Positions 35,756 to 49,318 of a stretch of DNA of 64,000 bases are shown here, in pieces. Every line of letters starts with the position of its first letter. Positions within the stretch are counted from its first letter, which is position 1. The stretch lies in NCBI GenBank assembly GCA_947846985.1, contig CANTUZ010000008.1, positions 25,315,352 through 25,379,351 on the forward strand, in the 5' to 3' direction. The stretch is from Fratercula arctica (lineage: Eukaryota; Chordata; Aves; Charadriiformes; Alcidae). A program made the position numbers and the translations under genes. The notes below the pieces were generated by a model. The model was given only the letters and a program-made list of their open reading frames with translations, searched no databases and was not told where the DNA came from.

Positions 35756-38700
35756 AGTCTGACCACCATTTCAGATGCAGCCTTTTTCCCAGACCCAGCT
35801 AAATATTACTGAAGGACATCCACTATATCTCACTGAAACTAATTGGAATCCTCTCATCCTCTGTAAGAGGCATTGCAACCTGCTAAGTTGTAATGGGGTC
35901 AGCTCCAGTTCCCAGGCCAATATTAAGTAATAACCAAATTATAGTCAACCTTCAAAAAAAACACCACCACCACCAGGACAAGATTTCTAGTACATGTGAA
36001 TATTGATATAATGCAACAATTTTCAAATTCTAAGTAACAAAAATCACTGTTGTGCTTTAATGCTTTTATTGAGGCATGAAAGAATAATAAAGATCATGCC
36101 GTGGTAGGAATGGAACAGTGGATAGCAGAGATGATACATTTCAATATACATCTTTTTAAATAATGAGCAAATGCTGAGGTTCCAAGACTTCCAACAACAC
36201 TCAAACAGACAAGACATATTAGATCCCACAAGACATACCAAACCACACTGACATTATCAAGAAGTGCAGATGAGAGCCAAATGTCCACAAGGATCTCACC
36301 TGTGTCCGAGAGACTGCATTTTCCAATTAGATAAATGAAAAAGGTACCTTAACAATTCTTGAGAAGCTAGAAGAATGAGGCACACTAAGTTTTTTTTTTT
36401 TTAATAATGACGTAATCAATAAAAACATAGTTCGGTCAAACACAGAATACTGGGCTCAAGGGTAAAGTGGTGAGAATGAATGAAGTGTGATATGCAGAGG
36501 GCCAGAGGATAGATGGTCTAACTGTCAGTTTCACCTGCAAATGCAAGAATCCAGTGAATAATCTTTCACAAACTTAACAAGGTGCTACAGAAATGATAAT
36601 TACATATATCCATATTTACGTTTGGACAACGTGATTTATTTATTTTTATTCCAAACTATGCAATTTTATAGGGACCTGTATTGGTGCTACATAATAAGTA
36701 GTTCACCTGAATTCTCTGTAAGAATTATTCTTTAAATACTGGAGAAAACTTCGTGGGTGAAATCCACGGCTTGTAGATGAACATCAAACCACCTTCTTCA
36801 TAGTGGTGAAATTCCCTCTTCAAGACAGACTGACCACTTAGGCTTTAAAAGGGGTAAATACATGAGGACTCTCAATTTGTGGCATTCAGTGTGTATGCCC
36901 TATATATTTATTATGATATATAGAACTGGGCAAGGTTTATTCCATATTTGCCTTCTGAAACCCCTGCTTCATCCTGAACTCAATATATATAGCAGTCTTT
37001 GATATTAAGCAGTCTTTCAAATAATGTGGGAGTCAGCCTTAACACATCTATGTTATAATGCTCCTTTCAACAGGTGAGAGCTTTACAGTCTCCACAAAGG
37101 GGGAAATTATTTTAATTCAGCACCAGAGATTCCACCTCAGATAATAACACAACGAAGAATAACACTAAATCTCAATACTGTCACAACACATCCTCCAAGA
37201 TTTGAAATCGAGGTGAGGTTTGGGGACGTTACAGGATGTTGAAGAAAGCCACCAATGATACTCCTATGCATTTTCATAACTCGTGGCTAGCAAAGCAGTC
37301 CTAAACCACAAATTCTCATCTCCTGATGAGTCAATGGAGAGCAAGAGAGGAGGCTATTTTAAGGACTGTAGAAGAAGGTTCTGCCTGGCCTGGCAGATGG
37401 ATTTTCTCCATGGACATCTTCAAACACACCTGCACTATGCTCGTAGGATGAGCTCTTGAGCCTGGGGGCAGTTCAAGGGCAGGTCCTACACCAAGGCTGG
37501 AACGGCGCAGGGCCAACAGGATGCTGTCTCACACTGTAGCAAGCCACAGGCCACCAGGAGTTGCTGAAGCTGGCAGTCACTTTGGGAACTGCCTGGATGC
37601 CTGCACCAATGGAGCAGTTTGAAGAGTCACCTCATTAAGCTTTATGAATTAACTATTTTTTAATGACTAAATTAGACTGATTATTCCCCCTCCCCCCCCC
37701 AAATGCTTATTGCCACTTTGGTATGTAAATGCTTCCTTATATGCAAACTGGTTATTTTCAAGAAAAGTTACATTAATTAGGCTGTCTGTCACCATATGCT
37801 TTGCAGGGTGTCTTCCTCTCAAAAGTGTGAGTTAATAAAACTTTGAAACACAGAGGTACACAGAAATCTATTCTCAAAAAATCCAGAAACTAAACCATTG
37901 TCCTGTGGTTCCCAAGACTCATCAGAAACTTCAGATCCCACAAAGCAGGCCGAAAGAAATGACAAGAATAAAAGACAGATAACTACTGACTTCTCCAATA
38001 CAAAAGAAAGCCATGTATTGTCCTCTCAATTGCTGTACTGTTACCCATGCTGAAATAACAGATGAGTCCATTTCAAACCAAACCATAAAATCTGGCTTAA
38101 TTATTCTTCAAAGATTCTCTCATGGTTCATGAAGATCTGTTCTAAAAGCTTTAAAACTAAAACTGAATCCTTTAACAAAGTATTTCTGAGAAGTAACTAA
38201 GCTTTGTTTAAACTAGCATAATTGTGTTTGTTTAAGGTAAGATTAGCTCAATTTACAGAATGACTAGACTTCTATTCAATTATTTCAGATGTATTTTTTG
38301 GCTCCCAAATCCCCACTGGGTCAAAAGCCACTGTACAACTATTGCTTCATTTTCCTCCCGTGAATGACTAGTAAACCTCTGACCAATACCTCCAATAAGC
38401 ACTTTCACATGAATTTCCACCCTCATAGAAAGCCTGCCAATCTCAAGACACAAAAGAGCTTCTGTGCCACGTTTTATATCTATTTTTGTATCATAGGAGC
38501 TCATTTTTCTAGGCTCAAAGTGGTAGTTTCCTGCCAGATCCACCCACTCATACTGCAGCTTCTCATAGTGAACACTTCAAAACATCCATAGTAGTAATTA
38601 TGGTTTAACAAATATCAAAGCTCTCTACCTAAGAAAAACATTGATCTAAGTTTTGCAAGCTAAATTTCTAGCACATGATCCATTTTCTGCTTCTACATCA

Positions 38701-41700
38701 GCTGTCCACACCAACATACATGAAAGGACGCCTCTGCAGACCATTACTGCTGCTCAGTCTTGCATTTTGTCTTTTACTTGAAGATAATTCCTTGTAATGG
38801 CATATTGCCAGGAGGCGATGATTGAGAAACCAAACTATTAACACCATTTTTATCCTACATTTTTCTTGCTCTGCCTATAGGTTTAGATTGCTTTGGTTAC
38901 CTCATCGCTAAGTGTAATAAATACATCTAGCAAAACTCCGCTCCCATTACCAAAATATTTGGAGTAAAATTTAAGAAGTTGATTACAGCAAGCAACGCTT
39001 ACCTTTCTTGTATGAAGGACCTTGAAATATCACTTTGAAAAACACTTACTCTGAGACATAAGCAACTTCTACATTAGAGGAATCCTTCCTCAGAAGTAAC
39101 CCATAACTTAGGGTCAAAAAGGAAGCAGCATCTTATCAGCATTTTCGTACTGTGAACAGGTGGCCAGTGCTTAATATTTACATGCTTTCCTCAAACTTCT
39201 TCTGTCTACAGCATACAGCATATTTTTAAATGGTTTATTTTGATTTATTTGCAGTCCTCATGTCTGTTGGAAAGTAAAATGAATACATGCTGAGATATCT
39301 AACAACAACAAAGCAAGTCATCGCTTATCGGAACAACTTCAAAGAGAGCAAAAATCAAAACGATACTGCAGAAATTTATCTTCCAGCCTCTTCCACTTAG
39401 AGCTGACTAGCAGCACTGCCTTTTAAATGTTATCTCTCCTATGGTGAGTAGAAATATGTCCTGCTGCTATTTACTGTCTTCTGGCACTAGCTGCTAATCG
39501 CAGCCAGGCTACAGATTCTGTCATTCCATCCTTAGGACTCCAGTCCACCCCCAGGGGACGGTGATAGTCCTACTTCAAGGAACCAGAGGCTGGACCCTAT
39601 GGCATCCTTTTCCACTGCTGAACGGTTTTGAAACCTGAAGCAGCTGAATGAGATAAACACTTGCACTTAAGAAGCGCATTGCTCAAGATCTATTATCCGT
39701 TAGGATGTTTTCTCTTAAATGCTTTTTAACAGTCATTTTAGTACTTTAGACATCTGCTTAATGGCAAACAGCATAAAGTAACACAAGATTTCTTCTTGTC
39801 TTCCTATTTTAAACTAAACCAAGTATCACCTCACATTTACAATCAAATTCTGGAAATACGGATCTGAGCCCAAAACAGAATTTTTGAATAACCCAAAATA
39901 ATAACTTCTGTTGGCAAGACAAATACTGCTAAATCTAAATTACTGACATAGTACATTACTTAACTGTTTACTAAAAGACATAAACATGGGCAGTGTATAA
40001 AAAGCTGAAAAATCTCTTCTAGGAACTTATTCACTTGGAGTAGCACTTTACCACCACATTAAGATGAACATTGCTGTTCCGATTGTCCTCAGGTGAGGAT
40101 TCAGTTTCTTTGCATGTTCAGGAGTCCATGACTTCAAGGAATTTGAGCTTTTTCTTTCCCTTTTTCTTTCCATTAATTAAAATCCCCCACAAAATTTTAG
40201 GTTACGACTTATGTATTACATTATTTTGTAATATCCTGCTCTGTGCCGGATAGTGTATATAATAAATGGAAAACAGACACAGTCACTCTGGGATTTCATT
40301 CATACTGAATTTTTGATGGATTTATATGCATAGATTTTCTTTCTGTCTTTCAAATAGTCCAGTCTGGTAAGGTACCGGGTTCAACATACTATACATAACA
40401 GATATTTAGTGTATGTTCTTACCACTTAAAAAAAAGGACATCGTAACAAAATAGCAGGCAAGTACCAGCATAGGATGGTAGGTTTAAATTTAAAAAAAAT
40501 TCAAACTCATTCAAGAGTAGACATGAAAATCTATGTATGAGAAGTATACAATATTATTGTTAATCATTCTTCTGTCCTATCTATTTTTCATTTATCAAAG
40601 TGTAGCAATACAAAGAGGCGTTAAAGATAGAAGCAATTAATTTAGCTGTGTGAAACCAGTTGTTGGTATGTCACAAGGATAAAACATATTTGAGACTGCT
40701 GTACAAGGAAAAAAATCTGGGACACACTGTGATCAATATATAGCAGACGGGAAACTTCCCACCAAGAAAGAGAAAAATAAGCAGGTTGGGGAGGTTCTTG
40801 GAAAAGATATTTTTTTCCCTGTGTTTGGATGGTGTTGCTATCACGGCCACCAATTTCTAGCAATACACAATTCAAACACATTTTTTAATTTAATCATGCA
40901 AATCTCTTTCCAATCAATTTTCCATTGTAACTGTTACAGTCATTATAAATGTCTCTACCAAACTTGAATTCACAGAATCATCCATATATCACTGCAAGCT
41001 ATAAGCAAGTAAATTAATTACGTATGGATCACAGTGCACATTAAATAGGTACAATAAATTACATATAAATCAATATGAAAATATTTAAACCCAAATTATT
41101 TACATAGGTCCTTAAATATATTTCCAAATGGATTTCATGTAATCAATGTTAATGTACGGAACACAGAAATAATATACAGCTGCTCATGCTACCATTACTA
41201 AATTGCACAGTAATCACAGAGTATCTCTATATGAGTAGTAATGGTAAACACTGTCTTAGAAAAGTCTCTATTTCTACTGTGCCTCAGTATCAATTTTCTC
41301 AGCCAGGTCGCTTAAGCTTATAAGAACCAGATATATTTTGAACTATTACCTTCACGCCAGGAAGTATCCATCCATACACCTGAAACACGGAGAAGTATTT
41401 GGTGCTACTTTCTCAATGAGGCAAGGGGTATAAGGGTCTAATGCTCAAAATAACGGTGCTCCCTTAAGCTATCTGCAGTTAACCAGGCACCTACATAAGA
41501 GCTCAGCAATAAACAACTTGTGAGGATGCAAGTAGTGCTAGAAAAAAAATAATCCACATAGAAGACTAAGCAGCCTGCCTAAACTTAAATTTTAACAGTT
41601 CAATATAGTTTCAGCCAGTCTCCTCCAATAGTTGTCTTTCTCTGCATATTAATCTCTTTTAATGATGAATAGGTTATAGGCCTTCTCCCAGTTTATTTGT

Positions 41701-44289
41701 CAGAGTTGCTGGCAATTGTGTCAAAAGGGCATCCCTAGCACAGTCCAGAAAAGTGGTTTTGAACCTGTGGTCTCTGGGTTAGAAAGAAAAAGGGCCCGTG
41801 AAGGTAACTACAGCTATGTATGAAATGCATAAAATGCAGATGCAGCAGCGTGCCCCAGTGACCTGGTATACTGATCCTCCAGACCTGAGCCCTGACCAGA
41901 AGGCATCAGAGCCTCCTTCCAAGGCATCCCCCAATATTTCTCCCTGTTAAAAATGGGGGCCCAAAAGGAAACAAACAGGCAAGCCAGGATTGTGGAAATT
42001 GCCCTTTTGCTCCCAGCATGGAACTGGGATGTAGTTAGGACATGCACCTCAGCCCCTCGGTTTAAAGAAAGTCAAAGGAAAAGGAAATATGCTGTTAGTA
42101 GATTTATATTGCTCTACAATACTCTGCACCCCCAGCATTTTTAAGGGCCCACATATTTTAAAAATGCTGACAAACCATTATCCCAGGGATCAGCTGCTCT
42201 CAGCAAATCTCTCTGGGTTTCCTTTCCCGCAGTCACTGCACCTCTGCTCCCCTGCAGTTCCCATGTATTTTGTATAAAAATAATGAGAGATCGATAAGGC
42301 AAAATTCCTGACAGCGATAGTTACTAACCCAAACATGGAAAAAATCAAAAAGAAAATCTACATTTCATATGTCTTTATAATTGATTACATCACACCATAG
42401 TACAAAAGAACAAAAGTACATTTTCCAGTATTTTAATACATATGGGAAACTGAGACATAGCCAGGAAGGCTATTTCATACAGAAATAGCTTTAGTCTTCC
42501 AGAGTTCAGAAAACTATTCCACTTCTTTAAAAATATCTCCCAAATTGCAAGGCAGATTAAATCCAAAAAAGTGGAATAAAAATCAGTCTGAAGGCCCAGG
42601 TTAGCACAAATCTTGATGAGATTCATTTTCAGCCATTGGCCAGATTTTGTTTTCCTTCCCATTTACACTCAACAAATCACTGCTTCTGCATCTGCTTTCT
42701 TTCTATTTCATTTTATTACCCTGACTTACTCAAAATAAAGTCCTGATCTAGGCTTATGGCTCTTGAAATGGTGCCATTCATCCAAGAGAAAAGCATAATC
42801 CAGCAGCAACTCGTCATTCAGCTCAGCAATACCTCAGCTGCTTGCTTGGCACTGTTCTTTTTTAACCTCAAATATATCACCAAAGTAGAGTTTATGGGGA
42901 GCAGAGTTTATGGCTAGCAAGCAGTACCAAACAGGTGGTGAGAGGCCACCATTATCATAGGCACATGGGACATGAACGGACACCTAATTTATAAAGCAAA
43001 TGAAATGTGCATCACAGGAAAATGCATAGAACTGCCAGATATCTGTAGAAAGCCAAGCTGGAGCATAAACAGCCCACCAGCTGGTTCTGCGGGAAGGAGC
43101 TCCAAAGAGCCTTTAATCAAGTACATTCCAGCGTTTCCTAAATGTGGTGTCTGCATGCTGGCCATGCAGTGTATTTGGAAAATGAAAAGCAGGCACGTGT
43201 GGAGCATTTTCTTTTCAGTAAAGCAATGCCCCCTCATTTGCTGCCTGTTAAATTTCAGCTACTTCAGGTTTTCAATTTTTAAAAACGTTCAGGGCTTGAT
43301 CTTCACACATTGAGTCTTCCAGTGGTACTAATCGCTATACACCATATGTAAAATGCTCACAAGTTTATTGACACATATGGCACTTACTGACACAGAATCA
43401 TAAGAGTTACTAGTCGCAAAGCTTACTTAAGACAGTGGGTCATGGGTGGCAAAATTCCCCAAAAAAGTTACCTTGCAAATGGGCTGTATGTTTCTGAAGA
43501 GCATTTTGCTATGCAAGTAATTCTTTCCATTGGAGATGAAATAGCACAGCTAATCATCACGTCAGTTCCCTCCTCTTCTTTCAGCTTATAACAATAAAAC
43601 ATATTATATTTGGAGCTAGGAACAAACAACTTAAAATTTGCACCTAGCCTGCATTAAAGCACAAATCAATATATTGGTAGCAATGACAATAAAAGGAAAT
43701 GGACTCACACAGTTCAAATAGCTGTGTGTCTTTACACTGCTTTAGAGATCATTACAAAGTTTTTCCTGTGAAAACATTAGTGAACCAGAACAGTGTCCAA
43801 GCAGCCCAGCACGACCAGCCACGGCGTTCAGCCCATGAGCTGAAAACTCCTAAGGTCACGGGGCAATTCAGTATTAATCCCCTATTCACCTATGGACTTA
43901 GATCATGTATATATAAAGGATGGCCTATTTTGTAAAATACTATCAGAAATCGTGGTTCCAATGCTTACTGTTCTATCCCTTCCTATCTGCATTAGCTTTA
44001 CACAGAAGGAAAGGTTATCTCATATTCCTCGTCTCTGTACCAAGCATTCCAAGCCCTGATGGCAGCTTTCAGAAATCGCCATGTTGCCAAAAAGGAATTG
44101 TTTCAGCTAATGTGGTCTGGGCGCTTAAGTAAGAAACAGCTTATAGGAAGAGGTCTTTGATCTGATCGATGAGCATAGTTAGGAAGAGCAGACAAGCTCA
44201 CTTCTGAAACAGAAGCCAGCAATTTGACAATAGTTTGGACAACATTTTCCAAATCCTAGAAGTTATTTAGACAAATACCTGTTAGACCA

Positions 44290-44312
44290 TCTCTCTCTCT
44301 CTCTCACACACA
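44290..44312. repeat. CT/CA dinucleotide microsatellite
   Basis: Seven CT units run directly into four CA units, making a short compound microsatellite. Confidence 0.9.
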
Positions 44313-47300
44313 AAGTACATTAAAAGTATACTGCAGCACCAAATACCTTTTTCAGGGTGTTTCAGACCGGTTATTTTAAAACTCTTGAACATTATTTCTC
44401 AGCTGTCATTTACCTCTAAAGTCAGGTCAGTATCATCTTTTCTTACAGAAACAGCATAAATGAACAGATTTGGGAATTTCTAAAAGCAAAAGTACAAAAA
44501 GACATTTAGAAAACGTATTACGCCGTGTTGTATTTAGTGTTAGTCTGGTTGGACCTTTCCAGGAATAACAAATACACACATTATGTGTTCTAAATGCTTC
44601 CTGGTTTTGAGTAAATATATATCCTGCGTAATTCAAAACATAAATAAAGTGTGTACCTTACAAATAAAAGGCAAAAGTTTTAAAGCTTCACTTAGAATTA
44701 AGTTTTAATTTATATAAATGACTATACATTGACTAGCCTAATATTCATGCTTTCACCATGACTTAGCAAATCACCTATTTCTCCTGCTATTCATGAGTAG
44801 CACGCATTTATCATAACTATAATTCCTTCCAAAGGATATTATTAAGCATACTTATCATTCCATTATTAACTAGAATATTAATATGATGTATAATACACCT
44901 GATTCCTACATTACATATGATCCAAATATAACCACATCTTTCAGTTCCAAGGAGTAATGTATAGGGGATGTGTTACCCTATCTCTTCCAATGATTTCATG
45001 ATGAGTCTGAAGATGCATGGTATTTTTCTTAAAACTATAGATTCTAGATCATGTAATTTATGAGAATTTAAGATGTCATGAAAAGAAAGAGATAATTCTA
45101 GCCCCAAGCTTGCAGAAGAAAGGTTTAAATTAGAAACTCTAACTATTACCAAAAAAAAGAAAAGGCCGGGGGGGGGAGCCTAAAAACCTAAACAAATGCA
45201 GAAGGCAACTAAAAAACTGAAAGACTAAGCTTATGGTTATTTTAACTTTTTTAATGACTCACGTTTTTATAAGGTTTTCGATTGGAAATACTGATATATT
45301 TCTCTTCCAGTAATTCCTTTAGAACCATGTATTCAGGACTGCATACCCTTTCTTACCAAACCTCAACACGTTCTTCTGTCTCTTGACTTTCAGCCTCATT
45401 CATTCCCTAAAATATAACTTCATCATCCCCTAAATTTCTCTATTGCCCTTTCAGAAAGGAAAGAATCACCTCAGGCCCTGCCACTCTCTCCCTCTCTACC
45501 CAGGCTACCAGGTTTCAAACTAGTCCTACCCTACTCATGTTCCTTACCTGATATAATTGTGACTGCTTGGAAATTAATAGCTATAGATTAAGAGATAATT
45601 CTTACTAAAAAAAATAAAAATATATAAATAGAAATTTGGTTTCTTTGATTAGCAGCAGGACAGTTATTTTTAGTTTTTATTTTGGTGGGTTTGTTTGGTT
45701 ACAGTGGGAAAACTAGTATTAGAAAACGCAATGTAAAATCCCAATTGAGACAAGATCAACCATCATTGTAGTACCACTGACTACCACACAATTACTTACA
45801 GGAAAATCCAGCCTGATTTTCTACATTGACATGAGCAAATGCATATTATTATCTAGTGGTGAAAACACACCTTCTTGGCACTGAGGACAAAGCTATCTTT
45901 TTGTTCACTTTGGCACAAAAAGAAAATCAGTTTCCAAATTGATTCCATCACATATTATTGAAACCGTTCATAGATTAATTTAGAATATGCAAACTCTCAT
46001 TTTGGTCGCTGATAATAATTCAAAAGCACCTTTGGTGTTTATTACTTATTTAGTGCTTGATTATTTAAATATGGATACACCTGCTAACCATTAAAGCACT
46101 GCAGTTTTAAGCAGCTGTAACTAAATAGACAAAGGACATTATAAAAATAGCTTCACTACCATTATACACAGGTTTATTCATGAATTTCCTGATGTAGAAC
46201 TTCATTTTATGCCAAAGACTGAATCAGAGAAGAATATCAATCTAAAAATCTCTAAATTAAGGAAAGATAAGAGTGCCAGTGTTGCCTTTTACCATAAATC
46301 AAACAGGGTCCTACCCAAATCTGAAGCCTAGAAAAAGGTCATCTCAATTTTAAAACTTTCAGGCTAATTTATAGAAAAGTTCTGCTGAAGTTGAAATAAT
46401 CTATCAAGGTGCTCCTGAATTATACGTTGTCCCTTGCTAGAAGTGTGTCCTTAACTCTGTATTTCCTCATTTCCTAGCATTCAGGAAGGCTGTACTTTGG
46501 TTTATTGTCTCGATCTTTGGAAAGAGAGACCTTTCTTATTCCCACCCCTGCAGATAAACTCGACACTTTTTCTGCAAGAAAAAAAATGCATGAGGCAAAC
46601 AATAACCAATATATTCCATACTTTATTACTGTAGTAAAAGGCACCAGAAGTACCCATAACTTGTGCACTGACACTGCAGTTAGCTGACTGCATGTGCTAA
46701 CAAGCCATAAGGAATACCAAATACATTGGCCTGCTGCCATCACAGTGGTAGCTGTGTGGAGCAGAAGAATGAAGCATGGGGTAAGAGTTTTAAAACTCCG
46801 CATTCCTCCTCCTTACCTTCATATGAGCCTTTCCTGTGTAAGGCTTTTTTGCTCTACGTACCTTGAATCTTCCTTGCTACATTTTAAGTTCTGCTGGATC
46901 ACACCTCCCAGCAAGGTCTGAGCCACATAGAGTATGAGACTTACATCTGAAAAAGGCGTGATGTTGCTGTAGATACTTGGTCGAGCCAGGCCCCCTCCAT
47001 GGCTCGCAGGGGAGGAGGGAAAAGTCACATCACCAAGACTCCAGAGAACTCCCATTGAGTTTCCCTTGCTGAAAGGTGTGATCAAACTGCTGCAGTGCCA
47101 TTTCATTTGTGAGTCTAGTGAGTACGGGATGACTCCACTTCAGTGACAGGGTTTCACAATCTCTAGAGAAATGACAGCTGCCAGTGCCTTCCTGCAAGCA
47201 TTTCACACAGAGTACCAAGCAAATCTTGAATGTCCCTCTAAATCTTTAAAACAAAAAGAATAAAATGCAAATGGAGGCATCATAAGCTTCCTACTTCAAA

Positions 47301-48816
47301 CATAACTGGCCCAGCTAAATCCTCACAGATTTGAGTACTGTTCCATTTCCAGCATACTGGCCTTCCAGAACAGTTTTTCAAATGGGCTTGTATATTTTTC
47401 CTCTGTTAAGCTGCACACACACCCCCTTGGGGCACGCAGACTTCGCCATTCCAACAGGACTGAGTACGTATAAACTATGGAGCTGAGGGAAGGTCTCAGC
47501 TGTGAGCTCAAATGCGTACTTTGCACAGAGAAGCGAGCAGTCAATGCAATAACTGCACGTGTGTTTAGAAGCCAGCCTGCTCATCTCCCCTTCACATAAA
47601 CAGAAAACATCCTTCCACATTTTGGCTGCATTTAATACATTGTTTCTGAGAAGTTATGGTCTTCTACATATAAAACATGGGCTTAATAGCAGTCATCTTT
47701 GGCAGCAAGTGTCCTATTCAGTCACATTTTAGATTTGTAACGGCTAGCTTTTCATAAAATTAAATGAGATCTTCATGAGCAACACAGCATTAACAGTATT
47801 TCAGTTTCATGACATTAACCACATCTACTGTTATCAGCATCAGATTGCTCCTTCTTTTTGTTTAGTTCTAGTTTTCCATTTCAAAATGCTTTATTAGTAA
47901 CCAAGCTTTAATTAATTGCGTAGGCATTTCCCCAGTTTCCAAGAAAAGCCTAACATCAGCATTATATGTATCAGGAGCATATAAACATTTTCCAAATCCT
48001 ATCTTTACTCCTACATCCTCCTCCCACAAAACATCTACATACTCACACAAAACAACATGAAAATATCCCACGGCTAATAAATTCACATTTACTCAACTTC
48101 AGGAGTACCAGGCATTCATCATATTCATTGATCCAGAAACACGAAAGGGGACACTCCTTTTTTGCATTATCAAGCAGTTTGAACCTAGTTTACCTCGCAC
48201 CTTGTAGAAAACAACTCAATTATAAGTAAAAGGGAGCTCAGGTATTTTGCTGTAAAATCCTTTCCAGGTCATGAGAAGTGGAAGAGCTCCATGATGAGTC
48301 CCGACCTGCCGCTGGTCGCATGTTTACTGTCAGGTTCTGGCAGGTCTGCACTACTCACAGTCAATTTTCCTCAAACTGAAATCCAGACATGTCAGATATG
48401 TTATTTATATAAGGGAAGGCTATTGGGTTTTCTTTTGGCTTTTTTGGCTTTTCTTTTTCTTTTGGTACAGCTGAACTCTGGTTTCCTGAGCCCCCATTCC
48501 TGCTCCTGCTCTGGATCCTTGCTCTCCTGCTCTAGACTGGCCTACCTTGTAAACCTGGACTCCTCTTACTTGGTCCTTGGGACTGATACATCCTTAACTT
48601 CCTTTCTTAAGGAAGTCCTTAACTAACCGACTTTCACTCTCAGAAACCATGGTGCCTTGGCTCTGGGCTGCCATTCTCATGATGTGTTATACAATTTTCT
48701 GTTGGTTCACTCTTACCCTCTCAATGTTATTATTAGTTGTTTAATTTTCTAATTAACTCGTTACACTCAAAATTTCAGGTGAAATACATGCTTCTGTCAA
48801 TGAATTTCTTGGCATT

Positions 48817-48867
48817 TTACAAGATTCAAAGCACTAACGCATTACAAGATTCAATGCACTAAACGCA
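48817..48867. repeat. 25/26-nt tandem duplication
   Basis: TTACAAGATTCAAAGCACTA (continuing ACGCA) is followed immediately by a second copy with one substitution and one inserted A. Confidence 0.9.
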
Positions 48868-49258
48868 TTACTAATGTAAATGTGTCTGTGAATTACCTTT
48901 CAAAAAACAATTGCAAGGTTGCACATGACAAAAACCTATTACTTCAAGTGCAAGGCAGCCACAAAAAAACATACATAGACAGTGCAGAAAACTTAGCGCA
49001 GGCACACATTCATCAATATATTGGGCTCAATTCAGTTGCTTAAATAGAGGTCATCTAGTGATATTCTAGATGCCAAAGCATGTAAGACCTCTAAGTAAGG
49101 CTAGCAGATTCAACACAGGGCATACAGGAGGACCCATGCTCTTCTGGACTAGCTGTTGAAGGCAAAACAGGACATATTACAGCTTCTAAAAGCCCTAGAT
49201 GCCTACATTTAGGCAACTGTTATGTCCCAGATCCAGCACAGCATGTCAGTATGACTCT

Positions 49259-49318
49259 GAAGTAAACCATACACTTGCATGTATATGCATGTAGGTATGT
49301 ATGAAGTAAACCATACAC
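49259..49318. repeat. 16-nt direct repeat, 44-nt spacing
   Basis: GAAGTAAACCATACAC occurs at 49259-49274 and again at 49303-49318. The DNA between is rich in GCATGTAT variants. Confidence 0.85.

Noticed and set aside
43385..43405. CACAGAATCATAAGAG, considered as another CR1 tail
   Set aside because: Only one octamer-like word, with no adjoining CR1 3' UTR text. Similar single words near 40974 and 57766 were rejected for the same reason.
48291..48626. 111-codon plus-strand ORF with a Leu/Phe-rich segment
   Set aside because: The hydrophobic stretch derives from a T-rich simple-sequence patch (TTTTGGCTTTTTTGGC). No similarity or splice context is seen.
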